Origin: Geobacteraceae bacterium
Lineage (GTDB): Bacteria > Desulfobacterota > Desulfuromonadia > Geobacterales > Pseudopelobacteraceae
Reading direction: 5' to 3'
NCBI GenBank assembly: GCA_016720395.1
Contig: JADKKR010000004.1
Coordinates: 186,001 to 250,000 of the forward strand
DNA: 64,000 bases
A model generated the notes under the pieces. The model was given only the letters and a program-made list of their open reading frames with translations, did not search any database and was not told where the DNA came from. Every line of letters starts with the position of its first letter. The first letter of the stretch is position 1. The translations under genes were made by a program, and so were the position numbers. Below are positions 17,764 through 25,812 of this stretch, in pieces.

Positions 17764-18804
17764 TCAAGCAGCTTCTTTCAGCTGGTTGTCAGCAATGGAG
17801 GTCACGCAGCGCTCAAGGCACTCGGGATCACCGCCGTTGATATCGTTCTTGAGATGCCAGGCCACCGCCGGGCAGCCGCCGTGACACTGGTCGAAGCGGG
17901 TGCACTCCTCGCAGGAATGTATGCGCAGACTACGGAAAGATGCGTAAATCTCTGACGTGTCCCAGATCTCCTGGAAACTGCTGGTACGGAGGTCCCCGGC
18001 CTCGAAACGGTCACTCTGCAGAAAGGCGCAGGGGTACATGTGACCGGTCGGGCTGACGCAGCAGGTCAGCTTGGCGGCACCGCACAGATTGAGCCCCAGC
18101 CCCTGGCGCTCCTGCGTCGTCAGCGAGAAGAAACTGTCGCCGGTACGCACGTCGCCACTGGCGGCAAGCCAGTCGGAAAACGCGATCAGTTGGCTCGGGG
18201 AAGGACGCAGGGATTCCCAGTTATCAGCGCCGCGGCCTGAAGGTCGGAAGCGGCTGACCCTGAGCGACACGCCCAAAGATTTGGCCAGATCGTGCATGGC
18301 CGGTATCTCGTCGGCGTTCTGAGTGGTCAATACCGTATTGATACTGGTAGGGATCCTGGTGGCAGCCAGCAGCTTGACGGCCTGTATAGCAGCATCGAAG
18401 ACACCGTCGCCGCGCACGGCATCACAGGTCTCACGTTTGGCGCCATCCAGGCTGACCTGGATCGCAACCAGGCGGTTCGAGCCCAATCGCGCGACAAGTT
18501 CAGGTGTGATCAGGGTGCCGTTGGTGGAGATGCAGGTCATGATGCCGTGGGAGTGGCAGGCCGCCAGAATCTCCTCGAAGTCGGGACGAATGAAAGGCTC
18601 CCCTCCACCGAAATTGACCTGGAAGACACCGGCTGTATGCAACTGCTCCACCAGGTCGAGTGCTTCGGCCGTGGAAAGCTCATTACAGGCTTTTTCTCCG
18701 GATGAGGAGAGGCAGTGACTACAGCGGAGGTTACAGGCCAGCGTAACCTCCCAGGTCAGATTTACCGGGGATCGCATCCCCATTTCGACATATTTATTGC
18801 TCAC
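17764..18804 (-). CDS. mftC: Mycofactocin radical SAM maturase MftC
   Basis: MftC decarboxylates the C-terminal tyrosine of MftA and forms a carbon-carbon bond to the preceding valine. The 346-aa product has the SAM-cluster motif CNLRCSHC near residue 25-32, a GGGEPF motif near 68, and a C-terminal SPASM region with C...CVSPTGHMYPC and CEECTRFDQCHGGCPA for auxiliary clusters. I chose GTG at 18804, which overlaps the mftB stop; a longer open frame upstream lies inside mftB. Both MftA and MftB are directly upstream. Confidence 0.95.
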   Translation of the reverse strand: MSNKYVEMGMRSPVNLTWEVTLACNLRCSHCLSSSGEKACNELSTAEALDLVEQLHTAGVFQVNFGGGEPFIRPDFEEILAACHSHGIMTCISTNGTLITPELVARLGSNRLVAIQVSLDGAKRETCDAVRGDGVFDAAIQAVKLLAATRIPTSINTVLTTQNADEIPAMHDLAKSLGVSLRVSRFRPSGRGADNWESLRPSPSQLIAFSDWLAASGDVRTGDSFFSLTTQERQGLGLNLCGAAKLTCCVSPTGHMYPCAFLQSDRFEAGDLRTSSFQEIWDTSEIYASFRSLRIHSCEECTRFDQCHGGCPAVAWHLKNDINGGDPECLERCVTSIADNQLKEAA

Positions 18805-19042
18805 GGAGAAATCCTTTTTCCAGGAGTTGGGTGACGAATTTTTGCAAGGCCTGCTTTTGGGAGTCCGATACACCGGCGGGAAATTCATCCCTGGCGCGTA
18901 CGGTTCCGTAATAGTCGGCGGGAAGGAGCGTCCCAGTAGCAGCGAAGAGAAGGCGCGGGCCCCTGCAGTCATAAAACAGGAGTCCGAACCCCTCTTGCCG
19001 CGCGCGGCAGGACGGATGCAGCTGTATGCCTGCCGCAGCCAT
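18794..19042 (-). CDS. mftB: Mycofactocin precursor-binding chaperone MftB
   Basis: The 82-aa protein is a PqqD-like RiPP recognition element with the pattern LHPSCRARQEGFGLLFYD...RLLFAATGTLL. It presents the MftA leader to MftC. The ATG at 19042 is one nt after the mftA stop codon, and the 3' end overlaps the mftC GTG start, so A, B and C are translationally coupled. Confidence 0.93.
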   Translation of the reverse strand: MAAAGIQLHPSCRARQEGFGLLFYDCRGPRLLFAATGTLLPADYYGTVRARDEFPAGVSDSQKQALQKFVTQLLEKGFLREQ

Positions 19043-19043
19043 C

Positions 19044-19154
19044 TTAGTAAACCCCGCAGATGCCGTCGATTGCGAGTTCTTCAACCTGGATTTCCTCAAG
19101 GATGCGCGGCTCCTCAGTGCTGCATGTTTCAACTGCCTGAACTTCTGTTTCCAT
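19044..19154 (-). CDS. mftA: Mycofactocin precursor peptide MftA (36 aa)
   Basis: A very short frame beginning METEVQAVETC and ending with the mycofactocin core IDGICGVY directly before the TAA stop. The acidic leader (STEEPRILEEIQVEEL) is typical. In known systems the last two residues, Val-Tyr, become the redox cofactor after MftC crosslinking, peptidase release and later oxidation and glycosylation. GAAAGGAGAATAAC precedes the ATG. It is the first gene of the operon. Confidence 0.96.
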   Translation of the reverse strand: METEVQAVETCSTEEPRILEEIQVEELAIDGICGVY

Positions 19155-19217
19155 GTTATTCTCCTTTCGTTCTGTGTCGCCTCCGTTTCAGGATGCGCTG
19201 TGATATGTCGCTTTTAC

Positions 19218-19234
19218 TGCAACGGCAATGCCAA
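19218..19234 (-). promoter_or_regulatory. Sigma-54 promoter of the mycofactocin operon
   Basis: Reading leftward, TTGGCATTGCCGTTGCA matches the -24/-12 consensus with GG and GC separated by exactly 10 nt. It lies 64 nt upstream of the mftA ATG. The GAGTG/CACTC-flanked palindrome CTGTATACAG at 19292-19301, about 60 nt further upstream, could be an activator site (speculative). Confidence 0.8.
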
Positions 19235-19504
19235 TAAATATAACACTGATTTACATAATAATTTCAGTCAGTTCAGAACAGGCCCATCACTCTGTATACA
19301 GACGAGTGTGGAGAAAATGTACATAATCAGAACCACGGATTGAAGTCCTTGACCAGCATTCTGTAGCGAATGGCCCCACTGAGGACATTATCTACACTAT
19401 TTCAAACCTGCGTTCTGCGCTCTGCGGTCATCTGGTAATGGGAACGAAGTCTGCATGGATTACATGCTGCTGCATGGCAGAATACTCTTGAATGGAAGGC
19501 TCCC

Positions 19505-20011
19505 ATGTTTGAAAAAAATTCCTGCTGTTCTCATTGCGGTGCCAGATACCCGGCCGCGGAGCCATGGCCGATCACCTGCACGGCGTGCGGTAACACGAAT
19601 TATCTGAACCCCGTTCCGGTGGTTGTGCTGCTTGTACCGATGGGTGATGGGCTAGTGGTGGCCCGGAGGAACATCGAACCCCGAAAAGGGACGCTGGTAC
19701 TGCCGGGAGGTTACCTGGACCTGGGCGAGACCTGGCAGGAAGGGGCGCAACGTGAATTTCTGGAGGAGACCGGCATTGAGGTCAACGCGAGCGGGATCAG
19801 CCTGTATGATGTCTCGAACGGCCTGGATAACACGCTCGTGATCAGCGGCCTTGCAGCGCCGCAGCCGCTCAGCTGCCTGAAGCCGTTCTCTTCGCCGGAG
19901 ACGCAGGAAGTGACCCTGATCGAAGGTCCGGTCGAACTCGGCTTCCCGCTGCACAACCTGCTGATCCGGAGATACTTTGCCGAAAAAGCACAGCGATCTG
20001 CACCTCTTTAA
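19505..20011 (+). CDS. Nudix hydrolase with zinc ribbon
   Basis: 168 aa. The N-terminus is a zinc ribbon (CSHCG at 9-13, CTACG at 27-31) as in NudC/ADP-ribose-type members. A Nudix box follows, GGYLDLGETWQEGAQREF then LEETG (residues about 67-90), matching GX5EX7REUXEEXGU. The enzyme should hydrolyse a nucleoside-diphosphate-linked substrate; which one is not evident. GGAAGG precedes the ATG. It is divergent from the mft promoter region. Confidence 0.92.
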   Translation: MFEKNSCCSHCGARYPAAEPWPITCTACGNTNYLNPVPVVVLLVPMGDGLVVARRNIEPRKGTLVLPGGYLDLGETWQEGAQREFLEETGIEVNASGISLYDVSNGLDNTLVISGLAAPQPLSCLKPFSSPETQEVTLIEGPVELGFPLHNLLIRRYFAEKAQRSAPL

Positions 20012-20028
20012 AACTAATAACTACGTTT

Positions 20029-20154
20029 GCCACAGAGCACACAGAGTTCACAGAGGAAAAAACAGATAGACATGGATTTGTTTCCCCATCAAAAATGTGA
20101 TGCGTACTACTCGATCTAATTGAATTTCTCTGTGCGCTCTTTGACCTCTGTGGC
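20029..20154. repeat. Imperfect inverted repeat pair (CACAGAG family)
   Basis: GCCACAGAGCACACAGAGTTCACAGAGG at 20029-20056 is an imperfect complement of CTCTGTGCGCTCTTTGACCTCTGTGGC at 20128-20154, with 71 nt between. Repeats of this style look like short interspersed palindromes, and the pair fills the Nudix-MFS gap. Confidence 0.7.
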
Positions 20155-20193
20155 TAACCGCCTTTATAAGGATTTAGATTGGCTTAGTCCTTT

Positions 20194-21387
20194 ATGAAAA
20201 CCACCCGATCCAACATACGCAAGCTTTACGCCTTTTCCTTCCTGCAGATGACCCTCTTCCCGATGGCGATCATCACCCTGTTCTGGAAGGACCACATCGG
20301 CCTGTCACTGACCCAGATCCTGCTGCTGCAGGGCATCCTGTCGGTCACGATGGTGCTGATGGAATATCCCAGCGGCTACATCAGCGACCGCATCGGCTAC
20401 CGCGTCTCGCTCAGCCTGGCCTCGCTGCTGGGTCTGGCCGGCTGGGGAATCTATACGGTGGCAAGCAGTTTCGCCCACGTCATGCTCGCCGAGATACTGC
20501 TGGGGACCTCACTGGCCTTTATCAGCGGCTCGGACAGCGCCCTGCTGTACGAGACCCTCAAGGCGGACGGAGCGGAGCAGGATTACTCCCGGCACCAGGG
20601 TCGCATGAGCGGCTTTGCCCAGGGGGGCGAAGCGCTGGGGGCGGTCTTTGCCGGATTTCTGTATGCGGCGGCACCGCTGGCGCCTTTCATCCTGCAGATC
20701 GGGGTCTGGCTGCTGGCGCTCCTCCTGACCCGTACCATGGTCGAACCGCGCCGGGAGATCGCGCCGCACGCCGGGCACCTTGTCGAGGCCCTCCGCACGG
20801 CCCGCTACGCCTTTGTGGAGAACCGGCGCCTGCGCTACAGCATCCTGCTCAATTCATTTCTGGGGCTGGCCTCGTTCTACCCGGTCTGGCTGATCCAGCC
20901 CTACATGCAGCAGTCCGGAGTGCCGCTGACCTGGTTCGGCCCGGTCTGGAGCGTGGCAAACCTTACCGTGGCCGCGGCCGCCCTTGCCAGCCATCGCCTG
21001 TCCGGCTATCTGGGTGAGCGTTTCATGGTGATCCTGTTCCTGCTGCTGGTCGGGATGGGATATCTGGGATTGGGGATCATCGGGGGGCTCTGGGGATTCC
21101 TGTTCTACTACCTGCTTACAACCATGCGCGGCCTGCGCGGTCCGATGATGCTCAGCATCACCCAGAAGGAATGCCCCTCGGCCAACCGGGCCGGCATCCT
21201 CTCGCTGCAGTCGCTCTGTTTCCGGCTGCTGTTCGTCTGCAGCGGGCCGCTGGTGGGGATGCTGGCCGACCGGACCGGGGTGGCCCGGGCTTTTCACTAC
21301 CTGCTGTACGCCTTCCTGATCATACTGCCGCCGTTGGCATTCCTCTTTTTCCGGAGTCATTCCAAAGGCAGGACTGCGGTCTCATAA
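20194..21387 (+). CDS. MFS transporter
   Basis: A 397-aa polytopic protein with about 12 hydrophobic segments. It has the MFS loop 2-3 signature SGYISDRIGYRVSLSLAS near residue 66. The substrate is unknown; size and lack of long loops fit a small-molecule efflux or uptake carrier. No clear ribosome site lies before the ATG (TAGTCCTTT). It converges on the PAS kinase gene. Confidence 0.9.
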   Translation: MKTTRSNIRKLYAFSFLQMTLFPMAIITLFWKDHIGLSLTQILLLQGILSVTMVLMEYPSGYISDRIGYRVSLSLASLLGLAGWGIYTVASSFAHVMLAEILLGTSLAFISGSDSALLYETLKADGAEQDYSRHQGRMSGFAQGGEALGAVFAGFLYAAAPLAPFILQIGVWLLALLLTRTMVEPRREIAPHAGHLVEALRTARYAFVENRRLRYSILLNSFLGLASFYPVWLIQPYMQQSGVPLTWFGPVWSVANLTVAAAALASHRLSGYLGERFMVILFLLLVGMGYLGLGIIGGLWGFLFYYLLTTMRGLRGPMMLSITQKECPSANRAGILSLQSLCFRLLFVCSGPLVGMLADRTGVARAFHYLLYAFLIILPPLAFLFFRSHSKGRTAVS

Positions 21388-21430
21388 TTTAGACATGAAA
21401 AAACGGTCCGCCGGATAGCACTGCCATCGT

Positions 21431-23407
21431 TCACTCCGCCCCGCCACACTCCTGTTCACCGCGCAACGGCAGCCGCACCGTGAACTGCGACCCCTCACCG
21501 ACGGTGCTCTTTACGCTGATCTCGCCACTGTGGCGCCTGACGATACTGTACGAGAGCGCCAGCCCCAGTCCGACCCCCTTGCCGACCTCCTTGGTCGTAA
21601 AAAACGGGTCCCAGATCCGTTCGATAACATCCTGCGCAATACCGCAGCCTGTATCGCTGACCTTGACCAGAATGGCCCGGTCCTTATCGGAGCAGCTCGT
21701 CGACACCGTGACGATACCACCATCCCTGACAGCCTGGCAGGCGTTGACCAGCAGGTTCATGAACACCTGGCGCAGGCCGGACGGGTCTCCGAGGATGCCG
21801 GGTATACTCTCCTTCAAATCGGCCACGATCTCAATATCTCCGTAATTCGGCTGGTGCCGCAAGAGTTCGAGAATCTCCCGCAGGAGGGCGTTGAGATTCA
21901 CGCTGCCGATCAGGCCGTCCGACTTCCTGCCGAAGTTGAGCAGGCTGCCGATAATCGCCTTGCAGTGGTAGGCTTCGCGGACGATGACTTCCAGATACTT
22001 CGGAAAGTCATCCAGCCGGAAGTCGCTACCCAGCGAGGGCTCGTCGCGGAAACGGCGCAGGAGCGCCTCGGCATAGCCTGCAACCGAGGTCAGCGGGTTG
22101 TTGATCTCATGGGCGATCCCGGTGGCCAGGACCCCGATGCTCGACATCTTTTCGGTCTGGATCGACTGCATCTCGCCGAGCCTCTTCAGCGTCACATCCC
22201 GCAGGAAGACCAGCGCACGGGTCTTCTCCCCCAGTTCATCCTTGATCGGGTTGGCCGTGACGTCGATATAGCGCGTATTGTGCCCCTCCCGTTCCGAGAC
22301 CATGGACGTCTCTACCCGCTCGCCGTGCAGGGCCCGTTCGACCGGGCAGGTAAGCGGCGAAAAGAGCTTGTCCGGGTGGAAGACCTCCCGGCAGCTCCCG
22401 CCGGAAAGGACCTCCTGCGGGAAAAACTGCGGGCAGATGTGATTGAGGTGCTGGATAGCGCCGTTGTGGTCAAAGACGATGACTCCATCATTGACCGCGT
22501 CAAAGATGGCCTGAAGCTCGTTTGATTTATTGCGCAGCCGCACCTCGCTCTGCTTGCGTTCGGTGATGTCCTGGGTCGTGCCGTACAGCTTCACGACCTG
22601 CCGGGCGATATTGACCGAGGGTTCGACGATCGTAGAGACCCATTTGGAGGAACCGTCTCTCAGCAGCAGGCGATGCTCGATTTCGTAGTTGTTGCCATGC
22701 TCGGAACCCTGCTGCAGAAGGGCCATAACCGACTCGCGATCCTCGGGGTGGATCAGCCCCGCCAGAGCTTCCGATGTAGCCTCTTCGCGGCTGAGATGCA
22801 TGATGCGGAGCAGTTCGTCCGAAACACGCAGTTCACCTGTCAGGGGGTCGGAGCGCCAGGAACCGACATGGGACATGGACTGGGCCTTGGCCAGGTTGTA
22901 TTCGCTCTCCCGCAGGAACTCCTCCCAGCGTTTGCGCTCGGTAATATCCACCATCGCGGCATGGCATTCGTCTCCCGATCCGGTTGCCATGGCCTCGATC
23001 CTGACATACACCGGCTGGGACCCCTTGACCGACAGCTTCACCCGGCAGGTCATTTTGTCACGCCCCTGAAAGACCATCCGCAGAAAATCAGTAAAGACAA
23101 ATCTGTCTTCCTCGGCGACAAACGACTCGAAACGCAGGTCTATCAGGCCGGTACTTTCTGTCTTCAGCAGGTTGGCACCGGTCAGGTTAACAGTCCGGAT
23201 TCTTCCCTCTCCGTCAAAAGAAAAATATCCGACCGGAGCACAGTCGTAGAGCAGGGCATACTTGTCCCGCGAGGCCTCCAGTTCCCGGTTGGCATCACGC
23301 AGCGACTCGATCTGCATCTCCAGTTCATGCCTGTCTACCTGCAGTTCCTGGATGAGTTTGGCCGTATCCTCAGCCCTGCCGGCAACAGGAGGAGCAGTCC
23401 GACTCAT
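21431..23407 (-). CDS. Multi-PAS sensor histidine kinase coupled to a dehydrogenase gene
   Basis: A soluble kinase of about 658 aa. After an N-terminal coiled coil come three PAS domains (roughly residues 45-160, 165-290, 295-410), then HisKA with AHEINNPLTSVAGYAEAL and a complete HATPase (SDTGCGI, GVGLGLALS). The third PAS carries conserved Cys/His residues (NHICPQFFP, GGSCREVFHP, CPVERALHGERVE). From that PAS to the end it is strongly similar to the kinase at 36081-37298, so the two are paralogues. The ATG overlaps the dehydrogenase stop (TGATG). No response regulator is adjacent; the one at 34711-36093 may serve both, which is inference. Confidence 0.93.
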   Translation of the reverse strand: MSRTAPPVAGRAEDTAKLIQELQVDRHELEMQIESLRDANRELEASRDKYALLYDCAPVGYFSFDGEGRIRTVNLTGANLLKTESTGLIDLRFESFVAEEDRFVFTDFLRMVFQGRDKMTCRVKLSVKGSQPVYVRIEAMATGSGDECHAAMVDITERKRWEEFLRESEYNLAKAQSMSHVGSWRSDPLTGELRVSDELLRIMHLSREEATSEALAGLIHPEDRESVMALLQQGSEHGNNYEIEHRLLLRDGSSKWVSTIVEPSVNIARQVVKLYGTTQDITERKQSEVRLRNKSNELQAIFDAVNDGVIVFDHNGAIQHLNHICPQFFPQEVLSGGSCREVFHPDKLFSPLTCPVERALHGERVETSMVSEREGHNTRYIDVTANPIKDELGEKTRALVFLRDVTLKRLGEMQSIQTEKMSSIGVLATGIAHEINNPLTSVAGYAEALLRRFRDEPSLGSDFRLDDFPKYLEVIVREAYHCKAIIGSLLNFGRKSDGLIGSVNLNALLREILELLRHQPNYGDIEIVADLKESIPGILGDPSGLRQVFMNLLVNACQAVRDGGIVTVSTSCSDKDRAILVKVSDTGCGIAQDVIERIWDPFFTTKEVGKGVGLGLALSYSIVRRHSGEISVKSTVGEGSQFTVRLPLRGEQECGGAE

Positions 23408-24516
23408 CACCGGCGGTCCTTTTTGTAGCGAATCCCGAGGGCATCGGCGGTCCGGATGGCGGCCTCTACCATTGCTGCATCCACGGGAAACCAGGTGGAA
23501 TGGATGGTCTCCCCTTCAGCGACCGAGGCGGCCGCAACCTGCCGGATGTCATCCGGGGCGGGCTCCACGATATCCAGGTCTTCCAGGCAGAGCGGAAGTC
23601 CGACACTGTAGCAGAAATCCTGAACCTGTACGATGGCGCTGGACGGTCGCCCTTCCAGTACAAGCTGGGCGAGGACCCCGAAGGCCACCTTTTCGCCGTG
23701 GAGTTTCTGTCCCGCCGACTTCAAGGTCGTCAGGCCGTTGTGAATCGAGTGCGCTCCGGCATGTCCCCCGTTTTCCGAGCTCAGTCCGCTCAGCAGGGTG
23801 TTGGCCTCGACAATCGATTCCACCGCCGGTGTAACAACACTCCTTTCCACAGCCAGCCGGGCCTGCAGGCCGGACTCCAGAAGGGTCTCGTAGCAGAGCC
23901 GCGCCAGGGCTTTGGTCGCCAGCGTGGGCAGAGCCCCGCCGGTAAGCGGGTTGGGCTTGCCGCTCCGGAAACAGGTGTCGGATTCCCAGAAGGTGGCCAG
24001 GGCATCCCCCATCCCGGCCACAAGGAATCTGACCGGAGATTGTGCCACCAGTGTTGTGTCGACCAGGACGCAATCGGGGTTCCTTCGCAGGAACAGGTAG
24101 CGTTCAAAGACCCCCGCCTCGGTGTACACAACCGACAACGCCGAGCAGGGTGCATCGGTGGAGATGACCGTCGGGACGACGATCACCGGCAGCTTCATCT
24201 CGTGAGCGACCGCCTTGCCGGCATCGATGGAAGCGCCCCCCCCCAGGGAGATGATTACATCGACCCGGTTTGCTGCGGCAATTCCCGTCAATCGCCTGAT
24301 CTCACCCTGCGAAGACACCCCCTGGAAAGGTTCCTGATGGCAGGGGATACCCTGTTCGGCACAGCTGTCTGAAATGTCCTGCCCGCACAGGGACAGGGCG
24401 GTTTTCCCCCCGATGACCAGGGCACAGGTGCCGATGCGTGATGTGTGCAAACCGATTTCCTTAATGGCACCGGCCCCCTGAACATAGCGACTTGGTGAAA
24501 GCAGCATCCGGCTCAT
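23407..24516 (-). CDS. Glycerol-dehydrogenase-family (Fe-ADH superfamily) oxidoreductase
   Basis: 369 aa from the ATG at 24516, which has GAGGAGGGAC upstream. The NAD-binding motif SLGGGASIDAGKAVA, the TVISTDAPCSALSVVY segment and metal-site stretches (GMGDALATF, NGGHAGAHSIHNGL, LHGEKVAFGVL) match GldA-type dehydrogenases rather than ethanol-type Fe-ADHs. The substrate could be a polyol or short diol. It overlaps the downstream kinase gene, so the two proteins are made together. Confidence 0.88.
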   Translation of the reverse strand: MSRMLLSPSRYVQGAGAIKEIGLHTSRIGTCALVIGGKTALSLCGQDISDSCAEQGIPCHQEPFQGVSSQGEIRRLTGIAAANRVDVIISLGGGASIDAGKAVAHEMKLPVIVVPTVISTDAPCSALSVVYTEAGVFERYLFLRRNPDCVLVDTTLVAQSPVRFLVAGMGDALATFWESDTCFRSGKPNPLTGGALPTLATKALARLCYETLLESGLQARLAVERSVVTPAVESIVEANTLLSGLSSENGGHAGAHSIHNGLTTLKSAGQKLHGEKVAFGVLAQLVLEGRPSSAIVQVQDFCYSVGLPLCLEDLDIVEPAPDDIRQVAAASVAEGETIHSTWFPVDAAMVEAAIRTADALGIRYKKDRR

Positions 24517-24564
24517 GATGTCCCTCCTCTGTTTGATGAAACGCGCTACCTGCATCACGGCTAC

Positions 24565-25701
24565 CTACGGAAAGTACTTTTCCAGTCCAAGATGGTCATG
24601 CAGGGTAAGAAAATCTTTGTGAGACATGGTGAAATAGAGGCGCAGGTAATGACTACCCTCAAACGGGAGGGCGTAGCGCTCCAGCCCCGGTTCCGTGCAC
24701 GTTGCACATTCGGTAAAATTACTGACACTCCGGCGAAAACGTGCCGCTGCCGTTGAACGGATGAGCTCCTCCAGAGGCGTCCGGGTTACGTTTCCCAGTG
24801 GGGCGGCAATAATCGGGCAGGAGTATACCTCTCCTGTGCTTCTGATGAAAAAATAGTTAAATCCAGCCGAGCACGGTTTCCCCATCCGCCCCGTCTCCAG
24901 GAACCGGAGCAATTCTTCACGATAGTAGCTCCAGCGGAATTGCGGTGATGCATAGAAAACCCTGAGCTTCTCCCTGTCTGTGGAAGACAGCGCCAGCAGA
25001 TCCTCTTGTTCGAGATTGGCATAGCGGTTCGCCGTAAGTATATACGGCGATACGATAGTGAAAAGCCCCTGCTCTTCTGCGTACTGGCAAATTTTTTCCA
25101 GTTCGTTGATGTTGTGCCTGGTAACGGTTGTTTTGATCCCGATCACCAGGCTCGGGTGCTGTTCCCGAATTTTTTTAAGTCCTTCGATAGTCGTTTTAAG
25201 CCGATTCCACCCGCCTGTGAAGTTCCGGATACGGTCATGGACCTCGCCAACGGCATCCATGCCGCAGGCAAATACCAGAGAGATCCCCGCCTGTTCCAGG
25301 GGGGTAATGACAGCGTTCACCTCATCCAGGATTTTTTGTGTCAGGAACCCGTTAGTGGTGATCGCAATAGATCGCAGGTGTGGCAGGCGGTCCGCTTTCA
25401 GCCTGCCGATGCCGAGGAGAAGCTGAACCAGATCGTCCCGCAGGAACGGCTCACCACCGGTGACATCCAATTCTTTCAGTTCTGAGAGGGCCGGCGACCC
25501 AAGAACGTCCAGCCACTCATTCACAGAGAGTTCCGGGAGATCATCGGGTACCTGCCAGATGTTGCACATGACACAGCGTGCGATGCAACGACGGGTTATT
25601 TCAATGCTCAAAGCCTCTGGCTGAGCAGGCCTGCCTGTAGACTTGAGATATCGGTACCGTAAGGCCCTAAAAGCGAGGTGCAGAGGTAGATTCGATTTCA
25701 T
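24565..25701 (-). CDS. Radical SAM protein with SPASM-like C-terminus
   Basis: The 378-aa enzyme has the SAM-cluster motif CIARCVMC near residue 39-46, a TGGEPFL motif near 80, and a C-terminal cysteine set (CSAGFNYFF...YSCPI, CATCTEPG) suited to auxiliary Fe-S clusters. Such proteins modify peptides or enzymes. The only upstream candidate substrate is a 21-codon frame at 25711-25776 that ends 9 nt before this start. The dehydrogenase-kinase pair follows 48 nt downstream, so it may be a maturase in that unit. The function is unassigned. Confidence 0.85.
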   Translation of the reverse strand: MKSNLPLHLAFRALRYRYLKSTGRPAQPEALSIEITRRCIARCVMCNIWQVPDDLPELSVNEWLDVLGSPALSELKELDVTGGEPFLRDDLVQLLLGIGRLKADRLPHLRSIAITTNGFLTQKILDEVNAVITPLEQAGISLVFACGMDAVGEVHDRIRNFTGGWNRLKTTIEGLKKIREQHPSLVIGIKTTVTRHNINELEKICQYAEEQGLFTIVSPYILTANRYANLEQEDLLALSSTDREKLRVFYASPQFRWSYYREELLRFLETGRMGKPCSAGFNYFFIRSTGEVYSCPIIAAPLGNVTRTPLEELIRSTAAARFRRSVSNFTECATCTEPGLERYALPFEGSHYLRLYFTMSHKDFLTLHDHLGLEKYFP

Positions 25702-25710
25702 GTAACCTCA

Positions 25711-25776
25711 TCACATATCCCAGGTTGGCGTTTCTGTCCACCCAGAGCGACGCACCGAAAGCAGCATCCGGTTCAT
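25711..25776 (-). pseudogene. 21-codon frame: duplicated start of the GldA-type gene
   Basis: ATG AAC CGG ATG CTG CTT TC matches the first codons of the dehydrogenase at 24516 with one mismatch, including the preceding ACATC. The similarity then fades, and the frame stops after MNRMLLSVRRSGWTETPTWDM. It is probably a remnant of a duplicated dehydrogenase gene. It could still act as a leader or small peptide for the radical SAM gene, since an AAAGG lies upstream. Confidence 0.55.
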
Positions 25777-25812
25777 GATGTACCTTTCTGCCGTTGAACG
25801 GCCTGATCGAAA

